From Kitasatospora herbaricolor (GTDB taxonomy: Bacteria; Actinomycetota; Actinomycetes; Streptomycetales; Streptomycetaceae), in assembly GCF_030813695.1 (NCBI RefSeq), contig NZ_JAUSVA010000002.1, positions 5,394,001 to 5,458,000 of the forward strand: 64,000 nucleotides of DNA. Direction: 5' to 3'. The position numbers and the translations under genes were made by a program. A model generated the notes under the pieces. The model was not told the origin of the DNA. It was given only the letters and a program-made list of their open reading frames with translations, and did no database searches. Positions 7,594 through 15,152 of this stretch are shown here, piece by piece. Position 1 is the stretch's first letter; every line of letters starts with the position of its first letter.

Positions 7594-10500
7594 TCAAGGC
7601 CGGCCGGCAGGCAGAACGACGCCTTCTGTTCGGTGTCCGTCGAGTTCGGCCAGGCTGCGGGCGGCGTGGGCGCGGCTGACATCGGTGAGTGCGGTGTCGT
7701 CGGCGAGGACGCCCAGCAGCCCGGCGCCCTCGGCCCGGTGCCCGTCCAGCTCCGCGAGACCCCGGGCAGCCTTCAGGCGATAGGGCCCGTCAAGAGTGGT
7801 GTCGTTCGCCAGGCCGGCCAGCAGTTCGGCGGTGCGTCGGTCGCCGAGTCCGGCCAGGGTCTCGGCCGCCTCCAGGCGGTCGTACCCGTCAAGGGTGGCG
7901 TCGTCGACGAGGCCGGCGTACACGTCGGCGGCACGCGCGGCGTCCAGCTCGGCGAGCGCTCGGACCGCCCGCATGCGGGTACTGCCGTGGGGGCCGATGC
8001 CGTTGAGGGCGGTGTCGTCGGCGAGGTGGGCCAGCAGTGCGGTGCCTTCGGCCCGGTGGCCGTCGAGTTCGGCCAGGCTGCGGGCGGCGTGGACGCGGCT
8101 GATGCCGGTGAGTGTGGTGTCGTCGGCGAGGGCGCGGAGCAGCCCGGTGCCTTCGGCCCGGTGGCCGCCCAGCTCGGCGAGCTCCCGTGCCGCCTTGAGG
8201 CGGCCGATGCTGTTGAGGGCGGTGTCGTCGGCGAGGTGGGCCAGCAGTGCGGTGCCTTCGGCCCGGTGGCCGTCGAGCTGGGCCAGGCTGCGGGCGGCGT
8301 GGACGCGGCTGATGCCGGTGAGTGTGGTGTCGTCGGCGAGGGCGCGGAGCAGCCCGGTGCCTTCGGCCCGGTGGCCGCCCAGCTCGGCGAGCTCCCGTGC
8401 CGCCTTGAGGCGGGTGCCGCTGTCGAGTGCGGTGTCGTCGGCCAGGCCGGCGTACATGTCGGCGGCCAGGGAGGTGCGGAGCCCGGCCAGGGCCTCGGCC
8501 GACCGCAGGCGGTAGTACCCGCCCAGGGTGGAATCGCGGGCGAGGCGGGAGAGCAGCTCGGCGGCGTCGTCGTCGTGGCGTTCGGCGAGGTTCCCGGCGG
8601 CCCTGACCCGGAAGTGATCGTGGAGCGTGGTGTCGTCGGCGAGGCGGGAGAGCAACTCGGCGGTGCGTCCGTCGCCGAGTCCGGCCAGGGTCTCGACCGA
8701 TTCCATGCGGTCGTACCCGTCGAGGGTGGTGTCGTCGGCGAGTGCGGCGTAGACGTCGGCGGCACGCGCGGCTTCGAGCCCGGCCACCGCTCGGGCGGCC
8801 GCCATGCGGTAGTAGCCGTCGAAGGTGGAGTCGCGGGCGAGGCCGGCGTAGACGCCGGCGGCGCGCGGGGCTTCGAGCTTGGCGAGGGCTCGGGCCGCCA
8901 CCATACGGGTGCTGCCGTCGAGTGCGGTGTCGTCGGCGAGGCCGGCGTACACGTCGGCGGCACGGGAGGGTCGGAGCTCGGCCAGGGTCCCGGCCGACTT
9001 CAGGCGGTAGGACCCGTCCAGGGTGGAGTCACGTGCGAGGCCGGCGAACACGTCGGCGGCTGCGTCGACGACCTCCTCGGGGAGGAGGGTTCCGAGTCGG
9101 GCCTGTGCCGCGATGAAGCGGCAGCCGCTCAGTCCTCCGTGCGGGGGAACCAGGCGGGCCAGGTGCGACGTGGCGGCGCAGGGGTCGCCTTCCTGAGCGG
9201 CGTCGAGGAGGAAGCCGACGTACGAGGAGTGTTCGAGGGGAGGGTCCCAGTACCTGTGCGGCCACTGTCTCCGTGGCCCGCCCGGCGCCAAGTTCAACCA
9301 TCCGTATCCGCGGGGGCGATGGAAGATCTGATGGAGCGTACGAGTGCGGGACCCGTGGTCCCGGGTGGCATGGCGGGCGGCCAGGTGTTCCATGAGGGTC
9401 TGGTGGAGGAAGACGATCTCGCCCGCACGGACGGTCAGCAGGCCGCTGCGGCACAGGCTGGTGATCAGGAAGGCGTGCCACTCGTCCTGCGGTACCCGCG
9501 GGGGCCGCTGCGCTTCGGGCCGGGCCTCCAGAAGGGTGATCGCGGAGAGGGTGTTTCCCCGGTGGCGTTCGGCCGCGAGCAGGGCGATGAGGTCTTGGAG
9601 GTGGTCGAGGGTGCGCTCTGCCTGGGCGCGGGCGGCGGATCCGTAGCGGTCGACGCCGGCGCGGTCCTGGACCCGGAGCCTCGCGTGGGCGGGGGTGTAC
9701 TGCTGCCTGTGCAGCAGGCGGATGAAGTCCCGGTAGATCTGTCCGCGACCGGCGGGCAGCGGCCGGCCGGGGGCGGCGGCGTGGAGTTGGCAGAGCATGG
9801 AGGCCATCAGCGGGATGCGGGCCAGGTCGGCCAGCCGGGTGCGGCGCATGGCGTCGACGAACCGCTCGGCGGCAGAGTCAGGGTCTGCCAGGCCGATGGC
9901 GCGGAACCAGCCGATGGCGACCGGCCGCAGGTCGTCGGGGCTGAAGGGCTGCAGGTCGTAGCGCGGTACCCCGAGGCCCAGGACGTCGAGCTCGCCGTCG
10001 GGCAGGGGGCGGGTGGCAACGACGAAGCGGTACAACCCGCCGTGCTCGCCCCCGGCGACAGCGGCCAGGGCGCGCAGTACCTCGTGCCTCGCGGCGGGGT
10101 CGGTCATCTCGTCCAAGCCGTCGACCAGCAGGAGCCAGCGCACACCCGGCTGCGGCGGGGTGGCGAAGAACGCCGGGGTGAGTTCGTCCACCAGGCCGTG
10201 CGAGGCGAGATCGGCGGTCGCGGCTGCGGCGAGGGCCTGGGTCAGGGGGCGCCCGGCCAGGGCCGCCGCCGGGACGAGCACCGGTACCACGTCCTCGCCA
10301 CGGCCGTTCAACCACTGCTCGACGCAGTCGGCAAGGCGGGTGCGCAGCAGACTGGTCTTGCCGCCGCCCGGCCCTGCGACGACCACGCAGGTCTGCCCGC
10401 CGGCGAGGATCTCGTCGGCGGCCTGCGATCCCGCGCGGATGTCCAGTGGTCCGGCCGTGTCGCCGTTGAACTGGGATTCATGCCTGCGCTGTCGGGTGGC

Positions 10501-10878
10501 CTGCTGACGCAGGTAGACGGTGGCGAGCGGCGGCGAGGCGCCGGGCAGCACACCCGGGTAGGGGTGCTCACGGGCGGCCCGCCGGGCGGCGGCCAGGTAG
10601 GCACCGAGGCGGTGCTTACGCACGTCCGCCTGGTCCCGCAGGCTGTGCAGTTCCCTCAGCCGCGCCTCGGTGAAGCCCAAGGCGCCCGCGAGCAGGCCGA
10701 GGCTGTCGACGGTCGGCACGGACCGCTCGTTGAGGATGTTGCTGACGGTCGCCGCGGAGACTCCCGCCGCCTTGGCGAGTTGGGACTGCTTCATCTTCCG
10801 GTCGGTCATCGCCTGCCGCAGGCAGGCGACCAACTCGCTGTGGGCGCCCCTGGGCCCCCCGGCCCCCGCATCGCTCAC
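7594..10878 (-). CDS. HTH-NACHT ATPase with about 14 tandem HEAT-like repeats (candidate bNACHT defence protein)
   Basis: A 1094-residue protein read from GTG at 10878. Order: Xre-like helix-turn-helix (about 15-70; QSQLAKAAGVSAATVSNIL), linker (about 75-150), NACHT NTPase with Walker A GPGGGKTS (169-176) and Walker B WLLLVDGLDEM (248-258) including the NACHT-typical DGLDE, a sensor-like VVATRP, then a C-terminal array of about 14 repeats of 31-37 residues with core LADDTxLDGxxRLxAAxxLAxL. The array resembles HEAT-type superhelices used for ligand sensing in NLR-like STAND proteins. Bacterial NACHT proteins (bNACHT) can protect against phage. It stands alone downstream of tRNA-Ala and diverges from a small membrane protein. 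Function is inferred, not shown; a transcription-regulator STAND ATPase is the alternative. An upstream extension to 11028 is possible but lacks support. Confidence 0.85.
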   Translation of the reverse strand: MSDAGAGGPRGAHSELVACLRQAMTDRKMKQSQLAKAAGVSAATVSNILNERSVPTVDSLGLLAGALGFTEARLRELHSLRDQADVRKHRLGAYLAAARRAAREHPYPGVLPGASPPLATVYLRQQATRQRRHESQFNGDTAGPLDIRAGSQAADEILAGGQTCVVVAGPGGGKTSLLRTRLADCVEQWLNGRGEDVVPVLVPAAALAGRPLTQALAAAATADLASHGLVDELTPAFFATPPQPGVRWLLLVDGLDEMTDPAARHEVLRALAAVAGGEHGGLYRFVVATRPLPDGELDVLGLGVPRYDLQPFSPDDLRPVAIGWFRAIGLADPDSAAERFVDAMRRTRLADLARIPLMASMLCQLHAAAPGRPLPAGRGQIYRDFIRLLHRQQYTPAHARLRVQDRAGVDRYGSAARAQAERTLDHLQDLIALLAAERHRGNTLSAITLLEARPEAQRPPRVPQDEWHAFLITSLCRSGLLTVRAGEIVFLHQTLMEHLAARHATRDHGSRTRTLHQIFHRPRGYGWLNLAPGGPRRQWPHRYWDPPLEHSSYVGFLLDAAQEGDPCAATSHLARLVPPHGGLSGCRFIAAQARLGTLLPEEVVDAAADVFAGLARDSTLDGSYRLKSAGTLAELRPSRAADVYAGLADDTALDGSTRMVAARALAKLEAPRAAGVYAGLARDSTFDGYYRMAAARAVAGLEAARAADVYAALADDTTLDGYDRMESVETLAGLGDGRTAELLSRLADDTTLHDHFRVRAAGNLAERHDDDAAELLSRLARDSTLGGYYRLRSAEALAGLRTSLAADMYAGLADDTALDSGTRLKAARELAELGGHRAEGTGLLRALADDTTLTGISRVHAARSLAQLDGHRAEGTALLAHLADDTALNSIGRLKAARELAELGGHRAEGTGLLRALADDTTLTGISRVHAARSLAELDGHRAEGTALLAHLADDTALNGIGPHGSTRMRAVRALAELDAARAADVYAGLVDDATLDGYDRLEAAETLAGLGDRRTAELLAGLANDTTLDGPYRLKAARGLAELDGHRAEGAGLLGVLADDTALTDVSRAHAARSLAELDGHRTEGVVLPAGRP
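7993..8412. repeat. Two near-identical 210-bp direct repeats inside the NACHT gene
   Basis: Copy 1 (7993-8202) and copy 2 (8203-8412) are offset by exactly 210 bp and differ at only a few bases (for example around 8001/8211 and 8068/8278). Each encodes two HEAT-like units (70 residues). The identity, far higher than among the other repeats of the gene, points to a recent in-frame duplication. Confidence 0.88.
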
Positions 10879-11016
10879 CTGCCGCCCCTGACCCAACGGT
10901 TCAACCTTGTTCACATCAAGCCTTTGAAGGCCCGTCCAGGCTATCCCTGGTACTCGACAGGCCGGTCGGCTCTTGCCCGAACCGACACCGAACGGACCAC
11001 GAGGAGTACCGAACCG

Positions 11017-11268
11017 ATGAACCCCCACCTGGCCCTGATCGCCACGCCTCTCGTCCTCGGGCTGCTCGTCCGCCTCCTGCGACGCCCGCAGCGCGCGACG
11101 GCCGACCTTGCCCGCGGCCTACGCGACCTGATCACCCTGCGCATGGTGCTCCGCGACACCGATCCCGACCAGCGCGCCAATCTCCTCCGGGCGCACCACG
11201 CCTGGCGTAGCGAGTCCGCCGGCCGACCGCGCTGCCTCTCCCGCCCTCCGGCCCGGTCGAGGGGCTGA
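11017..11268 (+). CDS. Small membrane-anchored hypothetical protein divergent from the NACHT gene
   Basis: An 83-residue protein starting NPHLALIATPLVLGLLVRLL, a single N-terminal membrane helix (about 3-21), followed by a basic helical region (RRPQRATADLARGLRDLITLR) and a basic tail. GAGGAG at 11001-11006 lies 10 nt before the ATG. The 138-nt intergenic space is shared with the NACHT gene start, so the two promoters probably face each other. I do not recognise a family. It could be an accessory or regulatory partner of the NACHT protein or an unrelated small protein. Confidence 0.65.
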   Translation: MNPHLALIATPLVLGLLVRLLRRPQRATADLARGLRDLITLRMVLRDTDPDQRANLLRAHHAWRSESAGRPRCLSRPPARSRG

Positions 11269-11293
11269 CCCGCCGGCACCGGGAGGGCGCGGC

Positions 11294-11320
11294 GCCGGCC
11301 CGGCCTCGGGACGGGCCGGC
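11294..11320. terminator. Hairpin between convergent genes
   Basis: 9-bp inverted repeat GCCGGCCCG (11294-11302) / CGGGCCGGC (11312-11320) in the gap between the small membrane protein gene and the convergent marR gene; probably a bidirectional terminator. Confidence 0.5.
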
Positions 11321-11406
11321 ATCACGGGCACCTGGCCCCGGCCGTCGGACACAGGGCCTCCCGGACCGGGACGGTAGTCCTGCGGGGCCGGGCACCCGCG
11401 GGCGGA

Positions 11407-11904
11407 TCAGTCGGACGCGTCGCCGAGGGACTCCAGCAGGTCCCGCAGGGTTTCGGCGAGGCCGTCGCGCTGGGGGGCGGTGAGCCCGGAGAGAAGGCGG
11501 TGCTCGTTGGCGACGTGGTCGGGGAGGGCCTGGTCGATCAGGGCGCGGCCGTCGGCGGTGAGGGCCACGTGCACCACCCGGCCGTCCGTCTCGCTGGGGG
11601 TGCGGGCGACCAGGCCGCGGGCCTCCAGGCGGTCCAGCCGCTGGGTGACGGCGCCGGAGGTGACCATCGACGTCCGCATCAGCTCGGCGGGTGTCAGCCG
11701 GTAGGGCGGTCCGCTGCGCCGGAGGGTGGCGAGCACGTCGAAGGAGGCGGGGTCGAGGCCGTGCTCGGCGAAGGTGCGGCGCAGGTCGGCCTCGATCAGC
11801 CGGGTGAGCCGCTTGAGGCGTCCGATCACCGCCATCGGTGACACGTCGAGGTCGGGGCGCTCGCGGCGCCACTGCTCCAGGAGCTTGTCCACGTGATCCG
11901 TCAC
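11407..11904 (-). CDS. MarR-family transcriptional regulator
   Basis: A 165-residue winged-helix MarR repressor: DNA-recognition region LTPAELMRTSMVTSGAVTQRLDRLEARGLV in the middle (wing DGRVVHVALTADG), dimerisation helices at both ends. The GTG at 11904 lies 6 nt after the -10-like TAGACT (11916-11911), which suggests a leaderless mRNA. It diverges from an EamA exporter and probably represses it. Its sequence is clearly similar to the TamR-like protein at 52.6 kb (shared WRRERPDLDV, FAEHGL, VTSG), so the two are paralogues. Ligand unknown. Confidence 0.9.
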   Translation of the reverse strand: MTDHVDKLLEQWRRERPDLDVSPMAVIGRLKRLTRLIEADLRRTFAEHGLDPASFDVLATLRRSGPPYRLTPAELMRTSMVTSGAVTQRLDRLEARGLVARTPSETDGRVVHVALTADGRALIDQALPDHVANEHRLLSGLTAPQRDGLAETLRDLLESLGDASD

Positions 11905-11945
11905 GGCTCCAGTCTAGTCAATCTCTTAGCGGTGAGTTACTTTGT

Positions 11946-11957
11946 CTTAGTGCTAAG
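11946..11957. promoter_or_regulatory. Candidate MarR operator
   Basis: Inverted repeat CTTAG-TG-CTAAG between the divergent marR and eamA genes, with another CTTAG half-site at 11925-11929. Its position over the exporter's promoter area fits repression by the adjacent MarR protein. Confidence 0.45.
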
Positions 11958-11979
11958 GAATCGGATCGGAATCATCCTG

Positions 11980-12918
11980 GTGACCGCGCTGGCGCCCGCC
12001 GTCTGGGGCACCACCTACCTCGTCACGACCGAACTGCTGCCGCCCGGCCGCCCGCTGCTCGCCGGCGTGGTCCGGGCCCTGCCGGCCGGACTGCTGCTCG
12101 TCCTGCTCACCCGCCGGCTGCCCAAGGGCATCTGGTGGCTGCGCGCCCTGGTGCTCGGGGCACTCAACATCGGGGCCTTCTTCGCCCTGCTGTTCGTCGC
12201 CGCCTACCGGCTGCCCGGCGGCGTCGCCGCGACCGTCGGCGCCGTCCAGCCGCTGCTGGTCGCCGGGCTCGCGGCCGGCCTGCTCGGCGAACGGCTCACC
12301 CTGCGGACCGTCCTGTCGGCCCTCGCGGGCGTCGCCGGGGTCAGCCTGCTGGTGCTGCGCGCCGGCGCCCGCCTCGACGGGCTCGGGGTCGCGGCCGCGC
12401 TCGGCGGCGCCGTCGTGATGGCCGCCGGGGTCGTGCTCAGCAAGCGCTGGGTGTCGCCCGCGCCGCTGCTCGCCACCACCGGCTGGCAGCTGGTGGCCGG
12501 CGGGCTGCTGCTGCTCCCGGTCGCCCTGTTCGTGGAAGGGCCGCCGCCGGCCGACCTGACCGCCCGGAACCTGCTCGGGTACGGCTATCTGACGATCGTG
12601 GGCGCCGCCGTCGCCTACGCGCTCTGGTTCCGCGGGATCCGCGCCCTGACGCCCACCAGCGTCACCTTCCTGGGGCTGCTGAGCCCGGTGGTCGCCACCC
12701 TGCTCGGCTGGGTCGCGCTCGGTCAGGACCTCACCCCCGCCCAGGGGCTGGGTGGCGCGATCGTGCTCGGCGCCCTGGTCACGGCCCAGCTCCGGCGGCC
12801 GGAGCGGCGGGTGGCGGGCGGTCCGGCCGCGACCGGGACGGGTGCCGCGGGGGAGCACCCGGCCGGCGGCGGCGCCGGGACGGTCGGGCAGTCGCGCGCC
12901 GGCAGCCGGGCGGGCTGA
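11980..12918 (+). CDS. EamA/DMT-family transporter
   Basis: A ~312-residue inner-membrane protein with ten predicted helices in two EamA repeats (ALAPAVWGTTYLVTTELLPP at the start, second repeat from about GVAAALGGAVVMAAGVVLSKRW). The family exports amino acids, metabolites or drugs; the substrate cannot be read from sequence. The start is uncertain: GTG 11980 gives the family-typical TALAPAVWG N-terminus, while GTG 11950 lies inside the candidate operator. The last 40 residues are hydrophilic Gly/Ala-rich. Probably controlled by the divergent MarR. Confidence 0.85.
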   Translation: MTALAPAVWGTTYLVTTELLPPGRPLLAGVVRALPAGLLLVLLTRRLPKGIWWLRALVLGALNIGAFFALLFVAAYRLPGGVAATVGAVQPLLVAGLAAGLLGERLTLRTVLSALAGVAGVSLLVLRAGARLDGLGVAAALGGAVVMAAGVVLSKRWVSPAPLLATTGWQLVAGGLLLLPVALFVEGPPPADLTARNLLGYGYLTIVGAAVAYALWFRGIRALTPTSVTFLGLLSPVVATLLGWVALGQDLTPAQGLGGAIVLGALVTAQLRRPERRVAGGPAATGTGAAGEHPAGGGAGTVGQSRAGSRAG

Positions 12919-12980
12919 CCCCGGGGGTTGGGGTGGCCATGAGGGGCCCGGCCGGCCACGAGAGCCTGGCCGGCCCGGTC

Positions 12981-13052
12981 GTCCACCCCGTCCACCCCGT
13001 TCAACCGTTCTCACCGTTCTCACCGTTCAACCCGTTCAACCCGTTCAACCCC
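12981..13052. repeat. Tandem 8-10-bp repeats between eamA and the reductase gene
   Basis: Consecutive units: GTCCACCCC twice, GTTCAACC, GTTCTCACC twice, then GTTCAACCC three times. The stretch lies between genes, upstream of the reductase gene, and is not coding in a convincing frame. Confidence 0.75.
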
Positions 13053-13113
13053 ATCGCCGTCCCGGCGGGGCCGGAACGTCGAGTCCTCATGTCGTACGAA
13101 GGAGCTGACAGGC

Positions 13114-13752
13114 ATGCGCATCACCGTGTTCGGAGCGGCCGGCAACGTGGGGAGCCGGGTGGTGGCCGAGGCGCTGTCCCGCGGCCACCAGGTGACCGCC
13201 GTCGTGCGGGACGCCGCCCGCTTCGCGGAGCTGGACCCGGCGGCCCTCGCCCGGACCGGTGACGCGGGGGAGGCCGAGGACGTGGTCCGGCTGAGCAAGG
13301 ATCAGGACCTCGTGATCAGCGCGACCCGGCCGGCGCCCGGCCGGGAGGGGGAGTTCGCCGCCACCACCCGCGCACTGCTGGCCGGCCTCGCCCGGACCGG
13401 CGTCCGCCTGCTGGTGGTCGGTGGGGCGGGCAGCCTGACCGTGCCCGGCAGCGGCGGCGCGCTGGTGACCGACGACCCGTTGTTCCCCGCCGACTGGCGG
13501 CCGATCGCCGAGGCCTGCGGTGAGCAGTTGGCGGTCTGCCGGGCGGACACGGCGGTGGACTGGGCCTACCTGAGCCCGTCCGCCCTGCTGGAGCCGGGTG
13601 TCCGCACCGGCGGCTACCGGCTGGGCGCCGACGAGTTGCTGGTCGACGCCCGGGGCGAGTCGGCGATCTCGATGGAGGACCTCGCGGTGGCCCTGCTCGA
13701 CGAGGCCGAGCGGCCGCGCCACCACCGGGCCCGTTTCACGGTCGGGTACTGA
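13114..13752 (+). CDS. NAD(P)-binding, NmrA/SDR-like oxidoreductase
   Basis: A 212-residue Rossmann-fold protein with the glycine-rich motif VFGAAGNVGSRVV at 5-17 and TAVVRD after the second strand, typical of the atypical-SDR NAD(P)H-binding family (SAM-independent epimerase-like, YwnB/NmrA type). VLVVGGAGS-like strand (LLVVGGAGSL) follows. Such proteins act as small reductases or NADP sensors; substrate unknown. GAAGGAG at 13098-13104 sits 9 nt before the ATG. Confidence 0.85.
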   Translation: MRITVFGAAGNVGSRVVAEALSRGHQVTAVVRDAARFAELDPAALARTGDAGEAEDVVRLSKDQDLVISATRPAPGREGEFAATTRALLAGLARTGVRLLVVGGAGSLTVPGSGGALVTDDPLFPADWRPIAEACGEQLAVCRADTAVDWAYLSPSALLEPGVRTGGYRLGADELLVDARGESAISMEDLAVALLDEAERPRHHRARFTVGY

Positions 13753-14090
13753 CCGCGGGCCCCGGCACCCGGGCCGGACGGTTGTCCGCGTGCCGCCCGT
13801 CGGGCCGCTCACCGGGCCGCCGGTCCGGGCCGCTCCCGGACCGCCAGACGGGCCGCCGGCCGGCCCGGCCGGCCGCCCCTCCCGCGGCCCGCCGGCCCGG
13901 AGGCGTGACAGCGTCAGATCACTGCGTGTACGGCCGACCTGAGGTGACCTGCGGTGGCCCGCGCGGCCGGTGACCCAGCCGTTGGCGGCCGGGTTCGCTC
14001 GTGTACTGTCACCCCTTCGCACCACTAAGCTCCCGGCCGTGTTACCCCGCACCGGGACCAGGCGATCACCGCTTGAAGGAGCATCCCCCC
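13753..14090. other. 338-nt intergenic region
   Basis: Extremely GC-rich up to about 13910 with overlapping GGCCGGC hairpins that could terminate the preceding gene. It turns less GC-rich around 13985-14050 (TGTACTGTCACC, CACTAAGC), which is the likely promoter area of the cell-wall protein gene. No gene seen. Confidence 0.5.
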
Positions 14091-15002
14091 GTGACCCGAT
14101 CACTTCGCAGGTCGCTGCCGGCGCTGGCCGCTGTCGGCATAGCCGTGACCTCCCCCGTTCTCCTCGCCGGTACCGCGCAGGCCCACGGCTCGCGCTGCGA
14201 CTCGGTCAGCGTGCAGTACTCCGTGGACAACGGCGCGCACTGGAAGGAGGACGGCCGGCTGTCCGAGCCGTCCACCAAGATCCAGGTCCGTCTCGACCCC
14301 AAGTCCAAGCCCGCCGAGGGCTGTGAGTACAAGGTCTCGCTGGCCTCGTACAACACCGAGGGCCCCACCTGGGCCAAGTCCGGCACCCAGACCTTCCTCG
14401 GCTGGGACACCACGGTGCTCAGCAGTGACAAGCGTCAGGCCACCCTGGACGTCACCAAGTACGCGCCGACCTGCTACGGGCAGATCGACCTGTACGGCAC
14501 CGACAAGAAGCACGACGGTGTCAGCGCGCCGCTGCCGAAGTACCCGAACGCGGTCTTCCCGAAGGACCTGATCACGGCGTGGAACGGCGGCAAGCCGTGC
14601 AAGCCCACGCCGACCACCAGCCCCAGCCCCACCGCCACGGTCAAGCCGTCGACCTCGCCGTCGCCGACCGCCACCGTCTCGCCGACCGCCACGGTCACCC
14701 CGACCACCAGCGCCAGCCCGTCGGCCTCGGTCTCGCCGTCGGCGACCCCGAGCACCTCGGCCACGCCGACCACCTCGGCGACCCCGAGCTCGTCGTCCTC
14801 GGCCCCGGCGCCGGTGCCCACCGACGCGGGCCCGGTCGGTAACCCGACCGTCGCGCCGGTCTCCACCACGCCGTCCGAGAACCTGGCCAGCACCGGTGGC
14901 AACAGCTCGCAGACCATCGCCATCTCGGCCGGTGGCGCCGCGCTGCTCGCCCTCGGTGGCGGCGCGGTGTTCCTCAGCCGTCGCCGCGCCCGCCGCAGCT
15001 GA
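14091..15002 (+). CDS. LAXTG-anchored cell-wall surface protein
   Basis: A 303-residue exported protein: signal peptide (about 1-31, cleavage after AQA), a ~150-residue folded domain with two Cys pairs (SRCDS, AEGCEY, APTCYGQ, GKPCKP), a long Ser/Thr/Pro linker (SPTATV/SATPST repeats) and a sorting signal NLASTGG near residue 265, followed by a membrane helix and RRRARRS tail. LAXTG is the motif of class E sortases, as in chaplins, so it should be covalently linked to peptidoglycan. Ligand unknown. GTG start with GAAGGAG 9 nt upstream; the linker is likely glycosylated by the O-mannosyltransferase pathway. Confidence 0.85.
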   Translation: MTRSLRRSLPALAAVGIAVTSPVLLAGTAQAHGSRCDSVSVQYSVDNGAHWKEDGRLSEPSTKIQVRLDPKSKPAEGCEYKVSLASYNTEGPTWAKSGTQTFLGWDTTVLSSDKRQATLDVTKYAPTCYGQIDLYGTDKKHDGVSAPLPKYPNAVFPKDLITAWNGGKPCKPTPTTSPSPTATVKPSTSPSPTATVSPTATVTPTTSASPSASVSPSATPSTSATPTTSATPSSSSSAPAPVPTDAGPVGNPTVAPVSTTPSENLASTGGNSSQTIAISAGGAALLALGGGAVFLSRRRARRS

Positions 15003-15076
15003 CGCCGTGCCCGCCCGGGGCTCCCGGGCGGGCAGCGTCCGCCGGGCCGGCCTGAACGGGTCGGCCTGACGGACGG

Positions 15077-15113
15077 AAGGGCCCGGCCGGAGAACCTCTC
15101 CGGCCGGGCCCTT
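15077..15113. terminator. Bidirectional terminator between convergent genes
   Basis: 16-bp perfect inverted repeat AAGGGCCCGGCCGGAG (15077-15092) / CTCCGGCCGGGCCCTT (15098-15113) between the LAXTG protein gene and the minus-strand secreted protein gene, ending in TTT on the plus strand. Confidence 0.85.
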
Positions 15114-15152
15114 TGCCGTGCTCCCACCACCGCTCCCCGTGAGGGGAGGCGG

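Noticed and set aside
7993..8412. Possible CRISPR-like repeats
   Set aside because: Units are 210 bp, coding, and without unique spacers; they are protein repeats.
7633..11016. Plus-strand open frame of about 1100 codons opposite the NACHT gene
   Set aside because: It is the GC-biased mirror of the repeat gene, rich in Gly/Val/Ala with no domain. Only its last 83 codons (from 11017) have a ribosome-binding site and are kept as a separate gene.
11838..13262. Plus-strand frame with VHP/FSP/FNP repeats
   Set aside because: Out-of-frame shadow of the EamA gene that runs into noncoding tandem repeats.
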